Assembly (NCBI RefSeq): GCF_016086655.4
Contig: NC_052136.2
Location: 14,694,001 to 14,758,000, forward strand
Length of the DNA stretch: 64,000 bases
Reading direction: 5' to 3'
Source of the DNA: Lepeophtheirus salmonis
Taxonomy: Eukaryota; Arthropoda; Copepoda; Siphonostomatoida; Caligidae
The notes under the pieces are model-generated. The model was not told the origin of the DNA. It saw only the letters and a program-made list of their open reading frames with translations, and made no database searches. The stretch's first letter is position 1, and each line of letters opens with the position of its first letter. Below, piece by piece: positions 12,111 to 25,254 of this stretch. The position numbers were made by a program, and so were the translations under genes.

Positions 12111-13190
12111 AAATAAAATATCCGTCTCATCATTGTGATGTAAAAAAACCTTCGTTCACGACGAATACATCTCGTACAGTCTTGTCTCACGAAATTAACA
12201 CGACATAGTACATATTTATTTGATCCTGCAGGGATCGACTCTATGTAGGAACTAAGAATCTACGATAGTAGCCATAATTCATCATGAATCAAGTCATTTA
12301 TTATTGTCGATTTTTTTTGTTTCTTTTGATAGAAAAATGAACAATTGTATTATTCTTTTCGTTAAAAAACACCTCCATCAATAAGGCAACGTTATTATAG
12401 TTGATTTATGTACATGGTATCCTGTCTCGTTCTCCTTATAATATTTTTTCAACCTTTAATTACGAACCAATAATAAATTTAGAATTCTCTTTATGAACAA
12501 TATATTTTCCAAAATGGTACAGAACTGTTTTTCTTCTTAAGATTACCAACAAATTTAATTTAATTAATAAAATTGAAAACTCATAAACAATCGAACCAGG
12601 GAATGAATTCCTGCTGATGCAATTATAATTATCATTTGAAAAAAGTATATAGGATCCATTCCACTTAGAGCCAGGATGTTGTAAAATAACCTTATATATA
12701 AATATATATCAATTGCTCTCATTTTCGAACAAAGACAGATAGTCAAGTCATAATGATGAAGGAAGTTATAAAAATTGACATTTTTCAAGGGGAGTAGTAA
12801 CTGATCCATAAATTTTATAAAGAAAGGAGTTAATGACGATTCGATACATATAAAAAAATATCAAATTGTAACGGTTTTTAAGCAGGATAACAATAAAACA
12901 ATATGACACAATACAATCCATTTTTGTCTCTGTAAGGACATGAGAGTATTTTATTCTTTCAAATCATGTATCTATTGTGTTATTGCTTGAAGTACAACAT
13001 GACAACACTTTCTTTGGACTTCTTGCAGGGAATCAATCCATAGTTTTTCTATAAAATTTAAATTTGAAAATAGGTAGGGGAAACTGGGAACAGTAACATT
13101 TACAGAGTGAACAGAAAACTTGCATTTAATTGACTAAATTAGAAAAATAAAAGACAACACAAAACGAATATTTAAAAACTAAATTTAGCT
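12111..13190. other. Non-coding stretch
   Basis: Nothing assignable. The minus frame at 12564-12809 has hydrophobic stretches but no recognisable domain. Confidence 0.4.
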
Positions 13191-13196
13191 ATATCT

Positions 13197-13610
13197 TTAT
13201 TCAAGACGTCCTCCTTCACATGCAATAAGAACCTCAACAGCCCGGCAAACTGTTTGACAGCATCTGACGAGAAAGGACGTGCCCACGGTGTACCACACTT
13301 TCATAGTAACTGCTCGGAGCGATCCCAAATTTTGATGAGAGGTGGGGCAGACATTTTCCTCAAAGACACTCCAAACTGTAAAGATCAGGGGATTGAGGTC
13401 ATGACTAGAGGAGGGACGCATTGAGGAAGGCCAGATGTCACCCATATTGCTGCTACATAAGTTTTAGTTCTTTATCTCTATGGGGCTGTAATTGACTTCT
13501 TGATGTTGTAGTCATAGGGAATCCAACGGCTTCTGCAACTTTCTCAGCACAGATATCGGTATGGAGAAGATCTCACATGTGTTGTCTTTTTGGTTGTTGC
13601 TCCGAATTTT
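13197..13610 (-). pseudogene. Tc1/mariner transposase, C-terminal relic
   Basis: The minus strand from 13445 to 13197 is open for 82 codons: WPSSMRPSSSHDLNPLIF, TVWSVFEENVC, then CCQTVCRAVEVLIACEGGRL. This is the block around the third catalytic residue and the C-terminus of this transposase class, usually WPP-SPDLNPLDY-VW and R-R-E--I---GG. The acidic residue expected in 'PLDY' is replaced by isoleucine (PLIF), so this copy is catalytically dead. Upstream to about 13610 the frames are broken but resemble the stretch before this block, and correspond to the copy at 50945-51260. The 5' two-thirds and both ends are not visible. Confidence 0.8.
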
Positions 13611-13638
13611 TTACAATTGGAGGCACGGGATAAAATGG

Positions 13639-13663
13639 AAAATTTTTTTTTTTTTTTTTTTTT
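13639..13663. repeat. Poly-T tract
   Basis: An uninterrupted run of about 25 T next to the transposase relic, likely length-variable. Confidence 0.8.
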
Positions 13664-14014
13664 GCTTAAGCTGTTGTTTAGTTGTATAATTAATTCATGT
13701 AATTAAAAATAAGGGGCATAAAATCGTATTTAAATCATACTGCAAGTTATAATACGTTCGCGGTAATGTTTTTTAAAAAAATGACAAAAAACCTTGTTAG
13801 TTTGAGTAGATTCTTTGTCATATTGCCCGCCTTATTATTAACGCAATTTTCCACACGAAAAGAAGAAGAAAAAAGAACAAAAATCAGTTGATACCCAATT
13901 CTAGGCCAATTTTCCCTCAGTATATAAATATTATTCAACAATTGTTGAAAATTGTGCATAGTATATTAACAAGAATTAACTAAACTAATTTAGCTAACTA
14001 GACAATAAAGGTAT

Positions 14015-14235
14015 ACACATTTTAAGGACAATAATTTGTTGATCCTATTTAGACATCCAAAAATTCATTATTTCTCTTCATATTAATAAAAAACAAGTGT
14101 TCTCGTAGTTGTCAATCTTGGTTGCTTAGGTCCCTAAAATAGGTGATATCAACAGCGCTGACGTCACGTGAAAAATCTCTATAGGGAAAGTTGTAACATC
14201 TGAGTTGTGATATTCAAGTGTATTTGGTGGAAAAA
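14015..14235 (+). repeat. Dispersed repeat family 1, copy b
   Basis: Contains the 'TTGGTTGCTTAGGTCCCTAA' block and the preceding 'GACATCCAAAAATTCA' block, shared with 54355-54545 and with 1170-1355. A 'GCTGACGTCACGTG' motif (CRE plus E-box look-alike) lies inside at about 14157-14170. Confidence 0.45.
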
Positions 14236-14283
14236 ATATTGTTCGCTATAATTAGCTCCCTCAACGAAGTTGAATCGAGTTAG

Positions 14284-14475
14284 GTTCTTACCTCTCTTTG
14301 TTTATTAGTCACAAGAATTACATCAAAATTAGAGATCATTTTTGATCAAACTTGCTACAAAGATTGAATAATACGGTTACAGTAAGACATTTTGAGAGGT
14401 AAAGAGAATACCAAACGTAACAAATTAATAATAGACCATAACTTTGGAACAAATTGAGATACATTACAATACAAT
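14284..14475 (+). repeat. Dispersed repeat family 4, copy b
   Basis: Starts 'CTTACCTCTCTTTGTTTATT' and proceeds colinearly with 58075-58320: '-CTTTGTA/GCTACAAAGATTGAATA', 'ACGGTTA', 'TTTTGAGAGGT-AAAG', ending in 'AACAAATTGAGATAC'. Strongly diverged copy of the repeat described at 58075-58400. Confidence 0.5.
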
Positions 14476-14479
14476 AACA

Positions 14480-16420
14480 AACAAATATTGGTAGGTTCTG
14501 TTGAATTTTGACTTGTCTAAGTTAAAATAGCTTTGAGTTGTTGAGACAGAATCAAAAGTGTCGCAAACTTTTCCTCCCTCCCCTACCCCTACAATTGTAT
14601 ATAGAGACGGAAGACTCACTCAGCAAAAACCCCTCAAAGAGATTAAGGAAATAAAAATACATTTACTTGGATAGGTAGAAAACCGTCTCTCCTCAGCGAG
14701 ACAAGAAGCAAAGCAAATAATAATAAATGAAATTGAATACGAATAACCCAATAGGAAACAGTTTCCACTAATAATATCCCAATGCGTGATTAATGTCTTA
14801 TTCATTTTAACATTTCCCTCAGCTGTCATCCACTTTTAGTCTCTCGATTAGGTAGTAATACACCACATGTATTGTACTTATGGATTATAAAGCATTTCAC
14901 GGACATTATATCTATATATGCCTTGTCAATACATCTCTAAACATGGAAAAGAGAGAGACACACACACTGAGCATATCTAATCCTATAACAAGGGAGAGAC
15001 GAACGGCAATACCAGGTCACATCCACTCAAATGATGTTTCTAACTAGGGTCGTATCGGTCCTTAATATACGACTTGAAATCATTCCATTATCGGGTGTAA
15101 TGGCCGTTACTAAGATATTTTTCGAATAAAAGGGGGAATTGGGCAACTTTTTGACAAAACTCTAACCATTTTGACATACTTTTTTAACACTCCGTTACTG
15201 AACTGGGATATTATATACTCGAGATGTATAAAAATACTCATTATTCCTATTAGTCTACATTTTATATCCAATATTTTTCAGTAAGTTCTTGAAACTTTCA
15301 ATCTGATTATATGGAACTCTTTATTTGCATATCTTGATAATGCCTTGTTTAGGATTTATTTGGCATTTTTTAGCCAAGGTTTTAGTGAATATAAATTCAC
15401 GATTTTGTTTAAAATTATTTCCTTTTGATTTCTTGAATTCTTTTTTTTTTCCATGTGAGGATAGACGCGTATATCAGTAGCTACAAAATATAAATATATT
15501 GTAGCTATTATTTTATATAATACACGCAACCTCATCAAAAGCGGATTGATAATAATTTGATTTCCAAAATTCACATTATGTAATGAATATTTGATAGAAA
15601 TTTGTATTAAAAAAATCATTATTTACTGTAAGAATAACAAATTATATCTTTTTTGAAACCCCAAACTCATGTTATTAGGATTATTTTAAAATAAAAATTT
15701 ATTTTCTATCCCTGTTTTTTGTTCATTTAAGTGTTTTTAGTGTTTTACTTGATATTTACAAGTGTGAAATCAATATAATATTTTGTTATGTGATACAAAA
15801 TTGAAATGATGTAATTATTATGTTTGTTCAAATTTTTATCATGTTAATGCGTTTTATTTTGAGGGCTTTTCTTTTTCAACCAGTTAACTAAGAGATAGTT
15901 AAGACCATATTTTTTGAATGATCTTATTTTTTTAGAAAAGAAAAATTTAAAAGAGAACGTTTTTCAAAAAAAAAAAAGAAGATAACAATAAATTATTTCC
16001 AATTGTGAAAACATAATTTCATTTTTGACAAAAAAGCTGTCTATTCGACAAGTTTCAAAACAAAATCTTGGGTAAAAGGGATCGGGGTAACACCTTTATA
16101 TACCCCCTTGACACACATGCCTGATTAGTTCTCTAAAAAAGTCCAAAATTTTAAAGCACATTCTACATTTAGGCATCATTTTCTCTAATGTTATAGTACG
16201 TATTTGAGTTAGTTTTTGGAGGACTTTAATCATTTTTCAAGCACGATAACAGTGTTCCTTTATTCTCAATAATAATTTAAGCCTGATTAAAGTATTTATT
16301 GTTAATCTTATAAATATTTGGGAAGCAGAGGAAAAAATGAGAAAATATATATTTTGAGAGTTGCAAAGGTCAAATGATAGGGCAGGAAATGAATTCAAAA
16401 ACTATCTAGCAAAAATAGGG
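14480..16420. other. Non-coding stretch
   Basis: No gene recognised. About 15040-15075 resembles the 'GTCGT...GGTCCTTA' end of the MITE at 56626-56850. About 15120-15190 recalls dispersed repeat family 2 (AAAAGGGGGAATTGGGCA, CCATTTTGACA). Confidence 0.35.
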
Positions 16421-16429
16421 CCTGAGAAG

Positions 16430-16845
16430 TAAAAACCAATGGTGGGTTGGAGTGCCTAAAAGCTATATTAAGAGGGTGATACGTGATTTATTCAATGAAG
16501 TCTGGTGCAAGCAGTACATAAAGACCAATGTATGAAACATACACACATCATGCTGAATGAGCCAAACCCAAAGAGTGTATAACTTGGACTTGAGAAGATG
16601 AAACTTCTAGTACAAGTTTACACAGGTAAAAAGCTAGTTCTGGCCCCTTTAGTAAATGGGAAATATAAATTCAACATGCAATACCATTTGTAATAATAAC
16701 AGAGTGGAGACCATCTCATAATCTTATATGTCCTGCATTCTCGTATCAAAGATATCAGGTAATACAAGAAGAAAATGAAGAGGTTACTATTCTAAAATTT
16801 ATGAAATGCTCAAAAAATAAATAGAAAATATGGATGATACTTTCA
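16430..16845 (+). pseudogene. Probable non-LTR retrotransposon 3' ORF end (RNase H/zinc-motif region)
   Basis: The plus strand reads GVPKSYIKRVIRDLFNEVW and CKQYIKTN, then MLNEPNPKS, then KLLVQVYTGKKL. After a frame change it gives SHNLICPAFSYQRYQV and EENEEVTILKFMK. The order 'W...W', 'L--V-TG---L' and 'H-L--CPAF---R......ILKF' matches the tail of ORF2 in several non-LTR retrotransposons, where an RNase H domain is followed by a cysteine/histidine motif. Two or more stops and frameshifts are present. No RT domain is visible upstream and no poly-A tail is evident, so the element type is only suggested. Confidence 0.45.
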
Positions 16846-16849
16846 ATGT

Positions 16850-18775
16850 CTAACTAGTAATCAGGATCAGCTATAGTAGCACAAATACCCCAATGTGTGT
16901 TCGTGTTCTTTACCTTCGTATTTGTAAATTCTTTTCGCATATATGTCTTCGTAAACAGCAATAAATTTCAACTAAATAAAATTAAAAAAAACAACATTGG
17001 TGAAGATCAGTGGCTATTATCCCTCCACTTTTTGGCATTTTTATAGTGATTACAAAAATATATTTGAGAAATTTGGAAGCTAAGCTTAACATTGACAAGC
17101 CATTGATTTGAATTATTAAAAAAATTGAATATACATATTTTAGTTACATTTATTAGAATAAAGATAAGTCTGCAATATGAAATGTTTTGACCCTTTGAAT
17201 TTTGAGAGAAGTGACAAAATACCCATCGTTATAAATGTTAGGGATGTTACATTTGCGTAGAATTGCCCAAAAGTTATTTGTCAAATTTTGCATTTATAAT
17301 AAAATATTATCTCAAAAAAATTGTCAAAAAGGCCCCAAAGAAAAATCTTAGTAACAGTCCGGCCCCAAAAAATCCTTTGGCCGTCCCTAATGGGGTTACC
17401 ATTACGTAATTTGGTCTTCTCACTTACAAATATGTACATTCCAGTGACAGTTCTTGAAGATTGATGGATGATGACATCATTTACTATGGTTAGATCGTTG
17501 TACACGGCGTTTCTTTTATTCTATCTTGCAACCTTTCCTCCAAAAAGAAACAGAAAAGCTAAAATTATTTTCAGCTATTGAGTTATTATTTAATTATGGC
17601 TGGGAATTATTCAAAGCCTAACAATAGTTAAATAGAAATCAACCAATCAACGTTTACAACACTTATTTTGGGGTAAATAAGGTGAAACATAAATGTCTGA
17701 CGACAAAATACAGTCTCAATTTTTGTGTTAGTGAGATAACGCCGTATGGGAGGACTTTTACATCAAAGTTTTGGAACCCATGGATCCCTATTCCTAACTA
17801 AAGCCATTAAAATATTTGGCTATGCGAGTAAAACAATATTTAATCTATGATGACCTATGTGCCAATCCAAGAAACTAGGGCTGTAATTAAAGAAAAAAGA
17901 ATGAAAATTACTCATGAATATGATCAAAATATTTGAAATTACACGGATTAACGAGTAGAATGTACAAGAGCAGAATAAAGTCGTGAGCTTTTAAAATGAA
18001 AATATTCATGACTTGTGCTTTGCATTTTTTCTACTTCATGCTTTTAATGGTTTTTTTTTCAGCGTTTAGAAAACATTGTTCTTCTTCATCTGTGACTTTT
18101 CTTTCTGTATGTTTGTGATTCTTTTATTTAAAAAAAAAGAAATAACAATAACAAAATTACTTTATACCGTGTGACGAATCGTAAAGCATTCAAGTCCATA
18201 CATTGATTATCTTATTTATGCGCAGTGTGACGGTTTGTCTACTGCAACAAAGCTAGAGACAGTTACAAATACCAAAGTAATTACAGGACTATTCTCCAAT
18301 TGAACAAATTGAGGGTCTCATCAGCACTGATCCGTGCATTCATTATCCAAAGAATGGTCAGTGGTAAATGATCAATATTGTAACACATGGGATGAAAATT
18401 TTCTGGCTATTGAAAGAAAACACGTTTTTTTTTCTCGTTCAAAATTGGGTTTCTTTAAAAATTAATATTATTATTATTGATTTACTTTATAGAGCAGAGT
18501 CCCCATACAACTTTTCAAGCTTTTGTCTAGTTTGAGCGATATTTTTTCACGACAAGAAGCAGTGTAAAATTCAAATACGATTTTTTTTGATCCATTTACT
18601 GTGGAAGTTTACAAAAGTAGTGTCGCACTAATGGCAAAAAAAACAACAACTAACGAACAGATTGTCAGGAAATTTTGACAGCTGTCTTGTAAAGGTTGGT
18701 GCCATATGAAAACCAGGTGAATAATAAAAATAGTTCATCTATATATGAAGCCAGGGAATTTTCCACCCATATGTA
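16850..18775. other. Non-coding stretch
   Basis: No gene recognised. The minus frame at 17281-17505 lies over a 'GGCCCCAAA' repeat-like block and has no domain. Confidence 0.4.
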
Positions 18776-18789
18776 ATGATGATAATTAA

Positions 18790-18905
18790 TGTTGTACAGG
18801 TTTTTATTTATTCAGTTCAGTCTATTCACAGATTTGGTCCTATGGGTCCATCAGATAGGTCTTTAATACTTTCAGTACTAAAACTGATTAAAAGAAGTAG
18901 ATTTA
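18790..18905 (+). repeat. Degraded MITE arm
   Basis: 'TTTTTATTTATTCAGTTCAG', 'TTTGGTCCTATGGG' and 'CAGTACTAAAACTGATT' follow the left half of the foldback element at 56626-56850 (TATTTATTCGGTCC, GGTCCTTTGG, CAGTACTAACTGATT). The right arm is not seen. Confidence 0.5.
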
Positions 18906-18939
18906 AAGTTGATTAATGACATCTAGGATTTAACTCCAT

Positions 18940-19290
18940 AAATTTTCTGGCCTAGCACCCTCTGAGGATGTGCCCCTTAGCCATGGTGTCCCAGTGTTGG
19001 CTGATGGGACTTTGAGGGCCTCAGTGCTTGGATGACGGGCACTGCAGGCCTTCCCCTTGAAATGCATCCAAAAAGTGTAGTTGAGGGAGTTGGCATCAGG
19101 CCTGTAAGAGGACCAAAAGTGTCTAAAAAGAGTGCAAATGAACTCAAAAGATTAATTCAAAAGAGTATTTCAACGGAGGAGGTGGGTCTCAAATCTGACC
19201 TCTCGCCCACTTTTTGATAGCTCTCTGGACAGTCTGGTGGGGAATCTCCTAAAGATATCTTGCATGGGCCCTCATGGATGTAAAGCAATT
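18940..19290 (-). pseudogene. Tc1/mariner transposase relic (HTH piece joined to C-terminus)
   Basis: On the minus strand the upstream end reads EIPHQTVQRAIKKWARGQI, a helix-turn-helix segment of the type found in Tc1/mariner transposases. Downstream comes RPDANSLNYTFWMHFKGKAC then ARHPSTEALK, matching the SPDANPLDY-W---E-KAC--RHPN--ALK block around the third catalytic residue. In another frame QHWDTMAKGHILRGC follows, the region just before the C-terminus. The catalytic D of 'PLDY' is N here. The first and second catalytic regions are missing between the two parts, so this is an internally deleted, frameshifted copy. Confidence 0.65.
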
Positions 19291-19830
19291 GAGTGCACGA
19301 ATGGAAAATTATTTGGTCACATTCAAGTGTCATTTTCTCGAGTTGTACGTGATATAGAGAGCTCAGGGTTTTGTTTTGTTTTGTAACTAATTTTTTATAC
19401 TTTAATGTATCGAACTATGAATTAAATTCAATCCCTCAATGTTGATTAATTATGGAATTAGTAAGTGTTCAGATTTCAATGGACTACTCGCTACAAAAAA
19501 ACCAATATTTCATAGACAATGTAAATATTTGAGAAACTTATCGGCATTGTATTCAAATTTGTGGGATGGGTTAAGACACACCAACTGCTTTGAGTGTGCA
19601 AATGGAAATTCATCGATCACTTTCAAGTGTCATTTTCTCGGCTTGTACGTAAGTTAGAGAGGTCATGTGCTTTCATATATCGAAATATAAATTAAGTTTA
19701 ATCAATCAACCTTAATTAATTATTGAATTAGTAAATGTTCAGATTTTAATTAACCACCCGATATTTGAGTCAATTATCAGGCATTGTATTCAAATTTGTG
19801 GTATGACTGATGATATGCAAGAATGTGAAC
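19279..19830 (+). repeat. Tandem duplication, period about 300 bp
   Basis: 'CAAGTGTCATTTTCTCG' occurs at 19324 and 19624, each followed by '-GTTGTACGT-A-TAGAGAG' and later by 'GAATTAGTAA-TGTTCAGATTT', and by 'GGCATTGTATTCAAATTTGTG' at about 19543 and 19778. Two diverged copies lie head to tail. A third partial copy is near 52385-52560, so the unit is also a dispersed repeat. The plus frame at 19439-19657 lies within it and is not conserved between copies. Confidence 0.75.
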
Positions 19831-22390
19831 TATATATTAGTGCATTTATTTAATCTAAGATACATACATAGTCCCCAATACGGTTTTTCTAATAAAATCT
19901 ATCAATTTCTCATTCTCTTATTATGACGATCAATTTTGGCATCTTTAAGTACAATTACAACACACCCATAGGATTAATAAGAACCATTTGTTAAAAGAAA
20001 TGTACAATAATAAGTCAAAGAATAAAAATATATTCCACACTCAATTTTGAGAGCAAACCATTTAGCTTGCTTTTTTGTTAACGGACCAAAAATATTAATT
20101 ACATGAATAAAAATATAAATTCATAATTTTCAAAAGTACTGAGTGAACCCTGGGATTCTACCCCTTCTTGAATCATATAACGTTCTATTTGTAGGGTTCC
20201 CTCATAATGATATTCGAGTCATGCAATCTTTTTGATAGCAATAATTTTTTTTTTTACAAATCATGTTAATTTTCATTTTTGATGTTCATTCATAATTAAA
20301 AGTTCTATGTTGATTAAGGAAGCACCTAATTAGATTAATTAATAATTAATGTCATTTTATCCATGTACACTATCCCCCCCATGTCACTCAATAAACTGTG
20401 TAGTGTAATTTAGACAGTTTAATTGGTGTGGACAAAAGGGAGGGGGGCAACGTAAACATTTTAATATAATTCTCCCCTACTGTGAAAAATCAATCCAGTA
20501 AGGTGTTATACATCATATATATAAATTATTATGAAAGTCCAGAAAGAAAATTTCAAATTAAATGTACGAGGTCTCGATCAGTGTCGGAGTGGAAACGAAT
20601 TTCTTAGGGGAAACATATGTAAACTAGAATGAAAACCCCCACTTGAAATCAAATTTAGTTAAGGTTGATTATGTAGTTTTTAAGTTTTGTATTTACCTTG
20701 ACCTCTCAAAATGTAATGGCCTCTTATTGTGACCATATATATGTACTCCTCGTTGCATGTTTGATCAAAATATATCTGTAACTTTTGCTTCAATCTTGAT
20801 GACTAACAAACAAACAAATAGAAGCAAAAATATAACTTCTGTTCAACATTGTTGGAGGTAATAGAAAAATTTAGCTCTTCGTTAGGGAAATTTAGGATTT
20901 CTCTATTAAAAAAGAATAAGACATTCTTTTGACTAAACGCCCATTCATAACATTTTTGTAGTGCCCTAAAGAAGATGATTTCAAATTATTTTAGATAAAA
21001 AAATTAGAATCTTGTTTAAAAATAAATTTTCTTCTCATTGTTTTAATTCCCACCCATTTAATTTTTGGAGCCCTATGATATATTTATATCAAGGGAGGAT
21101 GGAATGGGCTCAAAAATTTATATTATAGGAACATGTCTTGCTATTTTATACGTCTACTTGCTATATTTCATACGGATCTGTTCGACCATTTTGGATTCCA
21201 TACGTTATAACAAAAAAAAAAAAAAAAAAAAAAAACAAAAAAGAAGAGACTTAAAAATACATATAAGCTCCCCCACCCAAAAAAGGGGTCTAAAAACGCC
21301 ACTGATGCTAACTATAAACATTCCGCGATAGTGGAAGGTGGGAAAATTGTCCTTTGGCCTATATGGATCCGTTGCCACTGGCGAGAGGTCATACTTTATA
21401 CAACTCTATATAAAAAATATATTTTCTAATATAAGAAATCCGTTGATTTCCGAACTTTAATGATGACGAAATATATAATATTTCTTCTGATACAATCACC
21501 TTAGAACCATTCTCATATTCATATCGTAAATGTATGACTATATACGTATATAATGTATTATTAATATTTATATGTTCATGTCAGACGTGCTATGATACAT
21601 AACCTTACTCCCCCCCATCCAACTCTCCCCATCTCATCTCCCTTGGTCTTAGTTTAAATATCTCTCCTCTTCCCATTCTTTTTCCAATCCAATGCTCCCA
21701 AGAATCATTCATCCAAAAAGTACTAACCCATAAATTCTAATACCCATTATAGGAGAAAGCTCTCTAATGACAGCCTCCTAGTCATTGTGTGTACATAGTT
21801 AAAAGTCTTCGTTTTTATCACTGGAAAGAGGAAGGTGACTAATCAATGAATGAGTTCGACTCATTTTCCGCCATCACCCCTCTACTTCCCTTTAAAAAGT
21901 TATTCGTGAGAGAAAATAGGGAGGATTGAGATGAGGCAAGAACATCAAAAAGGAGGACAGTGCAGTTTTTGCTTGTTTCTTTATATTTCTACGAACCCAG
22001 CCCTAAAATAGATATAAATCATAAATTATCATTTGAAATTTTTTTTAGCTATTTGATTGTTTATACGTAGTTGTCCGTTTTTTTTTTGGTGGGGTGGGAG
22101 TGAGATTCGCTGTGGTTACTCCCAATAATATTTGTACGTTAATAGTCAGCAAAACATTTTTGTTCTTATTAAGAAAATTAAATTTAAAAGTTTAAAAGGC
22201 AAGAAGTATATTAGATATGTCATTTCTCAGATTTACCATATTTGTTTTGAAATTAAATATAAACACTGGTATGTTTATATATATATTTTTTTTAGTGAAC
22301 GCTCTAAAGATTAGGGACAGTAGTTATGTGCCCCAATCTGAATTTTGCGTATTAGTATTTTCGAGTTTCTACAAAAAATATTCGAGAAAC
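19831..22390. other. Non-coding stretch with A-tract and dispersed repeat
   Basis: No gene. An A-run of about 24 lies near 21212-21235. About 21120-21215 ('TTTTATACG-CTACTTGCTA', 'TTTTGGATTCCATACG') matches 56290-56375 and is another old dispersed repeat. C/T-rich DNA covers about 21610-21690. Confidence 0.4.
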
Positions 22391-22394
22391 TAGG

Positions 22395-22480
22395 AGCTAT
22401 ACTCGATACTCGCTTGAATACTCGTTATTCGCCTGAATAGTCGTTACTCGCTCAAACACTTTTTACTCGCTAAAAAACTA
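22395..22480 (+). repeat. Short tandem array, about 19-bp unit
   Basis: Four imperfect units of the form 'ACTCGCTTGAATACTCGTT' run in succession, each changed at a few positions. Confidence 0.6.
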
Positions 22481-22509
22481 ATCACTCAGAAAATCATATT
22501 TTTAATAGA

Positions 22510-22720
22510 ACTATTGAAAGAAAGCTGCCATTTGATCAATCATTTCTATTTGAGGCCCATTCTTGACATACACATAGACAGTTAGTTGTATAGCACTATT
22601 ATTGATAAAATAATTTAGTGCGACTTCATGGATGTTTTGTATGTGGCGTTTGATTGAGGTCGTGGAGTTGACTACAGAAGCTTTTATATATAGACTGTAA
22701 ATCTCAATATTTTATCCTGC
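22510..22720 (-). pseudogene. Possible BED-type zinc-finger fragment of an hAT-like transposase
   Basis: The minus strand reads YIKASVVNSTTSIKRHIQNI followed by HEVAL and, later, MIDQMAAFFQ. 'STTSIKRHI...H' recalls the second half of the BED zinc finger (NT--L-RH----H) that starts many hAT transposases. The first cysteine pair is not clear and no catalytic region follows, so this is a weak suggestion. Confidence 0.22.
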
Positions 22721-23009
22721 TTAGATCTGGTAAAAAATTGTAAAAAATGTTATTTTTACCCTTTTTCTAACTGGATAAAGTATGGGTAGATGGAGAAAAA
22801 TGATTTCCATAATTTGAATTAAAGCCTAGTAAAACTGTTTTAAGATATGCAACGTTGACAATTTCCAAATCTTGTAGTTCAACTAGAGATTCGAAATGAT
22901 AAACAGGACTATAAGAGCGACATATATCATCAATTTCACCATTTCTTGCCTCAGCATTAAATTTCTTAATGCCCAATTTATTATTATTACTTATTGAATA
23001 CGAATACAT

Positions 23010-25195
23010 ATAAAAAATTTAACTAATAAATTCATTTCCAGATGTACCTACTATTTAAACCAAAGGATAATGATAGATGTAAAGTGAATACCCTAATCCT
23101 GAAATGCTGCAAGATGAATGAGGATTTTTTTTAAGCTTGAATTTCAAGGGATAAGCGAAAGAATTTTGAAGATAGTAGAGGGAAAATCCGATTTCAACAT
23201 TCGAATCTATTTTTAATAGCGTTTAATTAAATTATTTTAAAATCTTGTCAGAGAATGAGATGAATTCAATTGAGAGAGAGAGAGAGAGGCTAATGTTTCA
23301 TTATCAAAGAATGAGACAAAAATTACTTTTCAAAGGAACTGGTATTAAGAGTAAACATTTCACAAAAGTCAACATAGTGTAAATTATAAATTTCAAACAG
23401 AAAGGATGTCAGTCTCGTATGATTTACATGTTGTAATGGGCTCGAAAAAGAAAAACAGAGAATCCCAAGTTTATAGGAGTTCCTAGTTTTTGACTGGTTA
23501 CGAGGTTTTGACGAGTTTTGAGTAACACTCCGCTTTTTACGCCCATGCGTAGAGTTTTTTGGCGTCTTTGTTCTATTTGCTTCATAAAACTCGAGTACTG
23601 ATTGACGAGTTTTGCTTGTGGCACATCACTACTCATAAGTCATCCCAACATATTACTAATTTTTTTTTTTTCAAACACTTATTATTATTCTTTTATTCTT
23701 GAGGAGAGAACACATATTAATTGATATATGTATTGCATTGTTATGTGTTATTAAAGCAAAAGTTGTCTTTTAGCTGACCCCTAATTACTTCGAGCTTCTA
23801 GTTATAAATGAAGAAACCAACACAGAAATACACAATAATATGCTAATTTAAAGAGAAAAAGAAAGATTGTGTTTTTTCTATAGACCTCACAAGTCCAAAC
23901 ATATAAGATTGCAGAATATATATTTCTATCATTTGCGTACACTGTATAGTGTACGCCGTAGTTTCCACTTAATTACATGTGTCTTATTTGTTCAGATTGA
24001 GCGACTCTTCTTCTTTCCCCCGAAGCTTTATATTAGCGTCTTAAAAGTTGATTTGATACACTCAAATTAAACAGTTAATATCCCTACTATTAAAATAAAA
24101 ATAGAATAATGGTTATACTATTAATAATGTTGCTAGACATCAACTGATTTAGAGTCTTTTTGCTCTATATATCTTTGAATAAAATAGAGATTGAGAGATG
24201 AAAAAAAAGGATTATGTAACCTAAAAAAAATTAACCAGGGCTTCAATTAAGTATATGTTTTAGTAATGCTATCTCTTGATTGCAGTTGTAAATTTTAAGA
24301 AGCATTTGCGTTTTTTACTTTCCAAAGCTGTGAGGATCATTAACGGAGTAATTCTTGCCTATGTTCAAGTTAGATAAAGAAGGAAATTGGTGTTTATTCC
24401 TTTCCTCTCACGGGTACTTTGATAAGACATCCTGACAGCGAGGATGCTCTCCTCTTCAACATTCTTCAAATTGTCAGGGTTACCATGTCATTTTTTGGTT
24501 TCTTTTTATTTCAAATCTCGGCAGTGTTTAGAATTTATAACTCCACTCATGACAAGTATTACTAGTTTTGTTGAGCTATCCACAATTGATATCTGTTTTT
24601 TTCTGCTTCATTTTACAATATCTACTTGTTATTATTCTTTAATAATAAATAATACAAATGGAATCAATAAAAGTAATAGTAGCAACTGTTATTTTTCTTT
24701 ATTTCCTTAAATTCAATTCTATTTTAATATTTATCACAACCTCATTCATGATAAATAAAATGTTACAAGGGAACTTCAAATACAAATTGAATTCAAACTT
24801 GATCATTTTTCTACAACGATCAAATCACGTACAACTAAATGGTTCTATGTAACTTTGCTGCATACAAACTGCCTCAGATAATTTCGCCTTTTGGAGATTT
24901 TGCCGCAAAAAAAATGTTTTTATGTTTTTATATCATAGATTAAAACTTTTGTTGAAACATTCCTTTAATTATATAAATGGAGTTTCTTACAGTTCTTAAA
25001 GCTTCAACTTAGATCATGACTATGAATAAAGTACCTCTAGTCAATGAGTCCTTTCGAAATAGGCTCTTGATCTCGGATCCATGACTCCTCATAAACATTA
25101 TTACTTCTTCATATCTTCATTATTTTTCTAATTTCCTCTTTGTATGATCTATAGCTGAGATAGAACTGTAAATACTAAAGGTCAAGTTCAAACAT
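23010..25195. other. Non-coding stretch
   Basis: A (GA)n run lies at about 23272-23289. About 23690-23750 carries the 'ATTCTTGAGGAGAGAACACA' dispersed repeat (minus orientation). The overlapping plus frames around 24444-24852 are AT-rich without a known domain. Confidence 0.4.
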
Positions 25196-25254
25196 ATATA
25201 ACTAGGCGCCTGAAAAGTTCGTAGGCTAACATAGTAAAATAGATTTATCTGGCA

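Noticed and set aside
22395..22480. Considered as a CRISPR-like array
   Set aside because: Units are contiguous, about 19 bp, degenerate and without spacers; the genome appears eukaryotic.
24444..24852. Overlapping plus frames with hydrophobic segments suggesting a small membrane protein
   Set aside because: Composition follows AT-rich DNA (Ile, Phe, Ser, Asn); no conserved motif, no support from neighbours.
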